DNA of 10,840 bases from Myxococcales bacterium. Lineage in GTDB: Bacteria; Myxococcota_A; Polyangia; Polyangiales; Polyangiaceae. The stretch is taken from assembly GCA_023248785.1 (NCBI GenBank), contig JAHFDX010000006.1:1-10840 (forward strand), written 5' to 3'. Positions 6,803-10,840 of this stretch are shown piece after piece. Within the stretch, counting starts at the first letter, position 1. Each line of letters starts with the position of its first letter. The notes under the pieces are model-generated. The model ran no database searches. It worked only from the letters and a program-made list of their open reading frames with translations, and was not told the origin of the DNA. The translations under genes and the position numbers were made by a program.

Positions 6803-6807
6803 CCTCC
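6803..6807 (-). promoter_or_regulatory. Ribosome binding site deciding the czcC start
   Basis: The minus strand reads GGAGG, 4 bases before ATG 6798. Because a signal peptide begins right at this ATG, the site supports the shorter start over the TTG at 6843. Confidence 0.7.
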
Positions 6808-6835
6808 AGAGCCCGAATGAAGACGCACCGCTGGA

Positions 6836-6877
6836 AATACCAATGCCGTGCGCGATACCGTAATGAATCAAGGTATC
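6836..6877. promoter_or_regulatory. Candidate operator: three ATACC-type hexamers at 18-base intervals upstream of czcC
   Basis: On the plus strand AATACC (6836-6841), GATACC (6854-6859) and GGTATC (6872-6877) start exactly 18 bases apart. The last two form a perfect 6-bp dyad with a 12-base spacer. They lie 38-79 bases upstream of the czcC start in the thiD-czcC divergent gap, a plausible regulator site. No known binding-site family was matched. Confidence 0.3.
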
Positions 6878-6899
6878 CGGACCACTCGCTGGGTGCCAA
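6872..6899 (-). promoter_or_regulatory. Possible sigma70-like promoter for the czcCBA locus
   Basis: The minus strand has TTGGCA (plus coordinates 6894-6899), a 16-base spacer, and GATACC (6872-6877), a moderate -35/-10 pair about 75 bases before czcC. The -10-like hexamer coincides with one arm of the dyad. The -10 matches TATAAT at only three positions, and an ECF-type promoter could be used instead. Confidence 0.25.
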
Positions 6900-6955
6900 A
6901 GTTCCAGAGGCGCCGCACGTTAATTGTTGTTAATCAAGCCAAACCATCGGGAAAC

Positions 6956-7798
6956 ATGTCGAATCGAATTCCGAGGCAACGCCTGCCGTGCGCACTTGCG
7001 TTCGGCGGTCTCGATCCCGGAGGAGGCGCGGGAATTCTTGCGGACACGCGCGCATTTGAGCGCGCAGGCGCATTTCCGTGCGCTGTCGCCACGTGCCTTA
7101 CCACGCAGTCGACGCGTGGACTCGTTCGTGTCCATGCCATCCATCCGGCGATGTGGCTCGAAAGTGCAGAGCGCGTGCTCTTGGATCAGCACGTCCGTGC
7201 GATCAAGATTGGAGCACTTGCGTCGAAGATTAATGTAACATCTATTGCATCATTTATTCGTCGATCGGTTGCTCGGATTCCTGTGGTGCTCGATACGCCC
7301 AAGGCGCCATCACTCGGCGATACGCTCCTGCTCAATGCAAGTGCATGGCAGAAGATGGTCCGTGATCTGTTTCCGCTCGCTGCTCTTGTGACCGTGAATC
7401 GTGACGAAGCAGCGCTCCTTACGCACCATCCCGTACGAAACGCGAACGATGCCAAACGAGCCGTCGTCGAAATCGGATCGCTGGGGCCAAAGGCGGTGCT
7501 GCTTAAGGGTGGGCACCTCCAGGGAGATCCGGTCGACACACTTTGGATCGACGGACGCATCCACCAGTGGACTTCGAAGCGCCTTCCGCTCGGCCCAACG
7601 CACGGCACGGGTTGCTTGCTTGCTTCGCTCGTCGCGGGTCGATTGGCGACCCATACGCGAACGAACTCAAACGGCGCGCTCGTGGAGGCCGTTCAATGGG
7701 CGCGAAGGCAGCATCAGCGAATGCTCGCCACTCCACTCGATGTGGGAGGAACGCTTGCCGTGTTTCTCACTTCACGCAACTACCAACGATACGAATAG
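6956..7798 (+). CDS. thiD: ThiD-like hydroxymethylpyrimidine (phosphate) kinase
   Basis: Numbering is from the ATG at 6956 (280 aa, close to the roughly 265 aa usual). ThiD phosphorylates HMP and HMP-P for the pyrimidine half of thiamine and belongs to the ribokinase fold. Supporting motifs are GGLDPGGGAGILADTRAF (17-34, relating to the family GSDxxGGAGIQADLK), TCLTTQSTRGL (46-56), NRDEAALL (148-155, family NxxEA), LGPKAVLLKGGHL (177-188) and the ATP-site THGTGCLLASLVAGRLA (215-231). In-frame ATGs at 6848 and 6863 would add an unlike-family leader. The start at 6956 gives the standard N-terminus but has only a weak GGGA-like ribosome site. The stretch VVLDTPKAPSLGD (110-122) departs from the usual VxDPVMxxxxG. 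No TPP riboswitch is visible upstream and no other thiamine gene is nearby. The last 19 bases overlap the convergent membrane-protein gene. Confidence 0.8.
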   Translation: MSNRIPRQRLPCALAFGGLDPGGGAGILADTRAFERAGAFPCAVATCLTTQSTRGLVRVHAIHPAMWLESAERVLLDQHVRAIKIGALASKINVTSIASFIRRSVARIPVVLDTPKAPSLGDTLLLNASAWQKMVRDLFPLAALVTVNRDEAALLTHHPVRNANDAKRAVVEIGSLGPKAVLLKGGHLQGDPVDTLWIDGRIHQWTSKRLPLGPTHGTGCLLASLVAGRLATHTRTNSNGALVEAVQWARRQHQRMLATPLDVGGTLAVFLTSRNYQRYE

Positions 7799-8385
7799 CC
7801 GAGCGAGAGGCCGCGATCGTCCGCCTCAAATCGGAGCCTTCGAAGCTTTTCAGCCGCTGCCCACGAACGCGGTGGCAACACGTACGGAAGGAGTGCGCCG
7901 CCAAATGCAAATCCGCTGGTTACAAATAACCTGCCTGCGCGTTCTTCCGTGGACCACTCCTTTGGCAAGGGCCCCGTTGCAATGCCCATCGTAAACGTGG
8001 CCAACACCACACTGCCAAGCGCCATCGCGACCGCCAAGGCTGTGCGCTGCGTAACGTCGCCCTCATGCATGGGAAAACGCACGTAGGTGGATTCGCATTG
8101 CGAAAGCGAAAGCGGCAGACCGCCCAAGAGCCACCCGATGGATAGCCCCATCGCGGCGGGCCCTATGTGACGCACAACCGAAGACGACGCGTACTTAACT
8201 TCGGAGTTCACCCAACCACCCCCCACACTCAAAAGCCCTGTGGTGGCAAGGTAGAGCCAATCCGTGTGACTTGCCCTCTCGCAGAGCGCGCGTTCCTGCT
8301 CGCCGCGCGGGTACAAGTCGGTCGGCGCATACACGTATGCGGGAGGCGAAACCGGGGGTGCGGGAGGCAACGCGTCCACAACCAC
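7780..8385 (-). CDS. Small multi-pass membrane protein of unknown function
   Basis: The family is not recognised. The 201 residues begin at a GTG (8385) with a proline-rich leader (DALPPAPPVSPPAYVYAP), then a Cys-containing segment (ALCERASHTD). About four hydrophobic segments follow: WLYLATTGLLSVGGG, IGPAAMGLSIGWLLGGLPL, ALAVAMALGSVVLATFTMGI and LFVTSGFAFGGALLPYVL. A charged end (KLRRLRFEADD) finishes with GYSYRW. A proline-rich stretch followed by membrane segments would normally be preceded by a signal peptide, and none is present from this start. A TTG at 8460 in the same frame is separated from it by a TAA at 8412-8410. No good ribosome site precedes the GTG, so the N-terminus is uncertain. 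It is divergent from manB by 93 bases and tail-overlaps thiD by 19. Confidence 0.6.
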   Translation of the reverse strand: MVVDALPPAPPVSPPAYVYAPTDLYPRGEQERALCERASHTDWLYLATTGLLSVGGGWVNSEVKYASSSVVRHIGPAAMGLSIGWLLGGLPLSLSQCESTYVRFPMHEGDVTQRTALAVAMALGSVVLATFTMGIATGPLPKEWSTEERAGRLFVTSGFAFGGALLPYVLPPRSWAAAEKLRRLRFEADDRGLSLGYSYRW

Positions 8386-8478
8386 GGTTTTGCCACAAGT
8401 CCCTGCGCGTTACACGCAAGAAAAGAGCAAGTGTCTCCGCGGTTTGACGCTGTGGCTCAATCGTAGGAAAGGTCGGTC

Positions 8479-9867
8479 ATGCAAGTTCCTAAACAGATCT
8501 TTCGTGAATACGACATTCGCGGCGTTGCCGATCGCGACCTCACAAGCGAGGTCACTCATGGCATTGGACGTGGACTTGCAACGCTCTTGCTCGGCGCGAC
8601 TGACGAAAATCGTCGTGTCGCCGTGGGACGCGACTGCCGCATTTCAAGTCCTCGGCTTTTTGAAGCACTCACGCGTGGTCTAGTCGAAACGGGCGCGCAC
8701 GTGATCGATGTGGGCGTCGGTCCAACGCCGTACTTGTACTCGGCTGTGCATGCGCTCGATGTTGCGGGCGGCGTCATGATCACCGGAAGCCACAATCCAG
8801 CTGACGAAAATGGTTTCAAGATCATGCGCGGCAAGGCGAGCTTTTTCGGTGCTGACATTCAAAGGCTCCTCACCACAATCGAGGCCGATGCGTTCTCGCG
8901 CGAGAAACCTGGATCCGTCAATCAAGTTGACCATTGTGCAGAATACATCGAGCGCGTCACCGCACGCGTGTCGCTCGCACGCACAGATATGAAGTTCGTG
9001 CTCGATGCGGGCAATGGCGCAGGCGGTCCTCTTGCGCTCGCCTGCATGAAGAAGTTGGGTCTCAACCCCGAAGCGCTCTATTGCGAGATGGATGGAACGT
9101 TCCCCAATCACCATCCCGATCCAACGGTGCCAAAGAATCTCGAGACGCTTGTTCGCCGCGTGAAGGAAACAGGCGCACGCGTAGGCCTTGCGTACGATGG
9201 TGACGCTGATCGACTGGGCGCCGTCGACGAAAAGGGCGACATCATCTGGGGCGACAAGTTGCTCATCCTTTTTTCACGTGCACTTCTAAAAGAGCATCCA
9301 GGGGCCGCGGTGATCGGTGAGGTCAAGTGTTCGCAGACGCTTTACGACGACATTCAAAAACACGGAGGGCGCCCCATTCTTTGGAAAACCGGACACTCGC
9401 TCATCAAAGCGAAGATGAAAGAAGAGCACGCATTGTTAGCTGGCGAAATGAGCGGTCATCTCTTCTTTGCCGATCGATACTTCGGCTACGATGACGCCAT
9501 CTATGCAAGCCTGCGCCTGCTCGAGATTTTGGCCAAAGACGATCGCCCGCTTAGCCAACTTCTCGCAGATGTACCAAAGACATTCGTAACACCCGAGTTG
9601 CGTGTCGAGTGCGCGGACTCGATCAAGTTCGATGTCGTTCGTGATGTGACGGCGCATTACGAGGGCCGCGGATTCAAAGTGATCGACATCGATGGCGCGC
9701 GCATTCAATTTGGCAAGCCGGGTGCTCCTGCGTGGGGACTTGTCCGTGCTTCAAACACAGGACCTGTGCTCGTCATGCGTTTTGAGGCTGAAAGCGAAGT
9801 TGAGCGCGATCGTCTGCACTCTGAGGTGGCAGGCGTCGTTGACCTTTTGCGTGCAAAGCGTTCGTGA
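8479..9867 (+). CDS. manB: Phosphomannomutase/phosphoglucomutase (alpha-D-phosphohexomutase)
   Basis: This 462-residue enzyme interconverts hexose 6- and 1-phosphates and supplies GDP-mannose or UDP-glucose for polysaccharide and LPS synthesis in the cytosol. All four active-site loops are visible: the phosphoserine loop TGSHNPADENGFK (102-114, Ser104), the metal-binding DGDADR (240-245), the sugar-binding GEMSGH (322-327), and the phosphate-binding RASNTGP (423-429). The N-terminus FREYDIRGVADRDLT is typical of the AlgC/ManB branch, and the length matches AlgC (about 463). The ATG has a purine-rich AGGAAAGG 6 bases upstream. It heads an operon, with prmC starting on its stop codon (GTGA). 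The substrate range (mannose or glucose) cannot be decided from sequence, so the symbol is a family label. Confidence 0.9.
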   Translation: MQVPKQIFREYDIRGVADRDLTSEVTHGIGRGLATLLLGATDENRRVAVGRDCRISSPRLFEALTRGLVETGAHVIDVGVGPTPYLYSAVHALDVAGGVMITGSHNPADENGFKIMRGKASFFGADIQRLLTTIEADAFSREKPGSVNQVDHCAEYIERVTARVSLARTDMKFVLDAGNGAGGPLALACMKKLGLNPEALYCEMDGTFPNHHPDPTVPKNLETLVRRVKETGARVGLAYDGDADRLGAVDEKGDIIWGDKLLILFSRALLKEHPGAAVIGEVKCSQTLYDDIQKHGGRPILWKTGHSLIKAKMKEEHALLAGEMSGHLFFADRYFGYDDAIYASLRLLEILAKDDRPLSQLLADVPKTFVTPELRVECADSIKFDVVRDVTAHYEGRGFKVIDIDGARIQFGKPGAPAWGLVRASNTGPVLVMRFEAESEVERDRLHSEVAGVVDLLRAKRS

Positions 9868-10754
9868 CGTCTTTCATGCCGTCAGACAAGACAGCGCCAT
9901 GGACGATCGAATCGGTACTTCGGTGGGCAAGCGACGACTTTCTCGCCAAGGGAATTGATTCACCACGTCTCGATGCCGAGCTTCTCCTTGCGCATGCGCT
10001 CAACACGACGCGCATGCAGCTCATCTTGGACGCAAAAAAACCTCTGCTGCCGGGCGAGCTTGGGCGCTTTCGGGCTCTCGTCAAACGACGAAGGGCACGG
10101 GAACCGGTCGCGTACCTGCGGGGGGAGCGTGAGTTCTTCGGGCGCTCGTTTGCCGTCGATGCGCGCGTTCTGGTTCCAAGGCCCGACACGGAGTGCTTGG
10201 TCACGGTCGCGCTCACACGCACGAGGCACTGCTCGATGTCGATGCGTGCACTCGATGCGTGCACCGGCTCGGGTTGCGTTGCGATCACCCTGGCGAAAGA
10301 ACGCCTCACCTCCCACGCCGATGCAACGGACGTATCACCGGATGCGCTCGCGGTTGCACAGCACAATGCGCTTCGACTCGGCGCCTACAACGTAGCCTTT
10401 TACGAGGCCGATTTGTTCCCACCCCATGGGCACGCGTACGACATCGTGGTGTCGAATCCGCCGTACATCGCCTCGTCCGAAATCGACACCCTGATGCCGG
10501 AGGTATCCCGGTTTGAACCGCGCATTGCACTGGACGGTGGGCCCGATGGGCTCTCGTTTGTGAGGCGTCTCCTTGAAGGTGGGCGGTCTGTGCTTTCGCA
10601 GGAAGGCGTTTTGGCGATCGAAGTAGGCGATGGACAGGCGCCGCAGGTCGCGGCGTTGTTTGAGCAGAACGGCTATCGAGACGTCGAGTGTGCACGCGAC
10701 TACGGAGGGATCGAACGCGTTGTGAGCGGGGTGTGGTATACACCGACGAAATGA
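9864..10754 (+). CDS. prmC: PrmC, peptide-chain release factor glutamine N5-methyltransferase
   Basis: PrmC methylates the Gln of the GGQ motif in release factors RF1 and RF2 using S-adenosylmethionine. The helical N-terminal substrate-binding domain covers residues about 10-95 (SPRLDAELLLAHAL, REPVAYLRGEREFFG), followed by LVPRPDTE (103-110), the SAM-binding loop LDACTGSGCVAITLA (130-144), the catalytic NPPY (198-201) and an RxxLxGGxDGL-like segment (RIALDGGPDGLSFVRRLL). The GTG start overlaps the manB stop by 4 bases. An ATG 12 bases later (9876) is equally possible because the first four residues add nothing recognisable. Length is 296 against about 280 usual. The TGA overlaps the ATG of the next gene. 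Its neighbours are not prfA as is common elsewhere. Confidence 0.9.
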   Translation: MTSFMPSDKTAPWTIESVLRWASDDFLAKGIDSPRLDAELLLAHALNTTRMQLILDAKKPLLPGELGRFRALVKRRRAREPVAYLRGEREFFGRSFAVDARVLVPRPDTECLVTVALTRTRHCSMSMRALDACTGSGCVAITLAKERLTSHADATDVSPDALAVAQHNALRLGAYNVAFYEADLFPPHGHAYDIVVSNPPYIASSEIDTLMPEVSRFEPRIALDGGPDGLSFVRRLLEGGRSVLSQEGVLAIEVGDGQAPQVAALFEQNGYRDVECARDYGGIERVVSGVWYTPTK

Positions 10755-10840
10755 ACCGATTTGCGCGTTTTTCGGCGCCTTTTGTTTTTGCTTCCGTCGT
10801 TTTCGCCCCTTCGAGTGCGCTCTTTTTGGCATGCGGCTCG
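10751..10840 (+). CDS. Probable lipoprotein, N-terminal 30 residues only (3' end outside the window)
   Basis: The ATG at 10751 overlaps the prmC stop (ATGA). The open frame then reads MNRFARFSAP, a hydrophobic run VFASVVFAPSSALFLACGS, and the window ends. The positively charged start, hydrophobic core and LAC-GS lipobox-like end (Cys28) suggest a signal-peptidase-II lipoprotein. Nothing of the mature protein is visible, so its function is unknown. Coupling to prmC implies co-transcription with manB-prmC. Confidence 0.6.
   Translation, partial: MNRFARFSAPFVFASVVFAPSSALFLACGS

Noticed and set aside
6034..6933. Plus-strand open frame (299 codons) opposite czcC
   Set aside because: It is Arg- and Cys-rich shadow sequence; the czcC signal peptide, ribosome site and OMF motifs lie on the other strand.
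6848..6955. TPP riboswitch upstream of thiD
   Set aside because: No conserved thi-box sequence (such as CTGAGA with its partner) is visible in the short leader.

Overview
The window reads as bacterial chromosome from a fairly GC-rich, compact, Gram-negative genome. Genes abut with 4-base ATGA/GTGA overlaps, convergent genes overlap at their tails, and two lipoprotein-type signals and an RND envelope pump imply an outer membrane. The metal-type ECF sigma factor and the GreA-like protein recall Myxococcota and other former Deltaproteobacteria; this placement is an inference.

Left to right: (1) the 3' end of a GreA/GreB-family protein (+ strand, 1-389), tail-to-tail with (2) a long minus-strand metal-homeostasis locus (about 340-6798). 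Read in its own direction the locus is czcC (outer-membrane factor), czcB (membrane-fusion lipoprotein), czcA (HME-RND pump, interrupted by one in-frame TAA into 273- and 777-codon halves), a 56-residue metallothionein-like peptide with 18 cysteines, and an ECF sigma factor with a C-x-C linker and a cysteine-rich tail like the metal-sensing CorE/ECF44 proteins. (3) Divergent to it is a thiD-like kinase (+). (4) Convergent with thiD is a small multi-pass membrane protein of unknown function (-). (5) Divergent from that, a + strand operon carries a phosphomannomutase/phosphoglucomutase, prmC (release-factor glutamine methyltransferase) and the start of a lipoprotein cut by the window end.

The most interesting part is region 2. 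Efflux (CzcCBA), sequestration (metallothionein) and probable direct metal-sensing transcription control (CorE-like sigma) lie head to tail on one strand, suggesting one self-regulated metal-resistance module. The metallothionein is encoded in a different frame beneath the nominal N-terminus of the sigma ORF, so routine gene calling can miss it. Two irregularities deserve a check against reads or relatives: the TAA inside czcA, and the lack of a convincing start codon for the sigma factor, where a 10-bp perfect hairpin lies at the metallothionein-sigma junction. No rRNA, tRNA, CRISPR array, insertion sequence or integrase was seen, and no gene-free stretch exceeds 300 bases.
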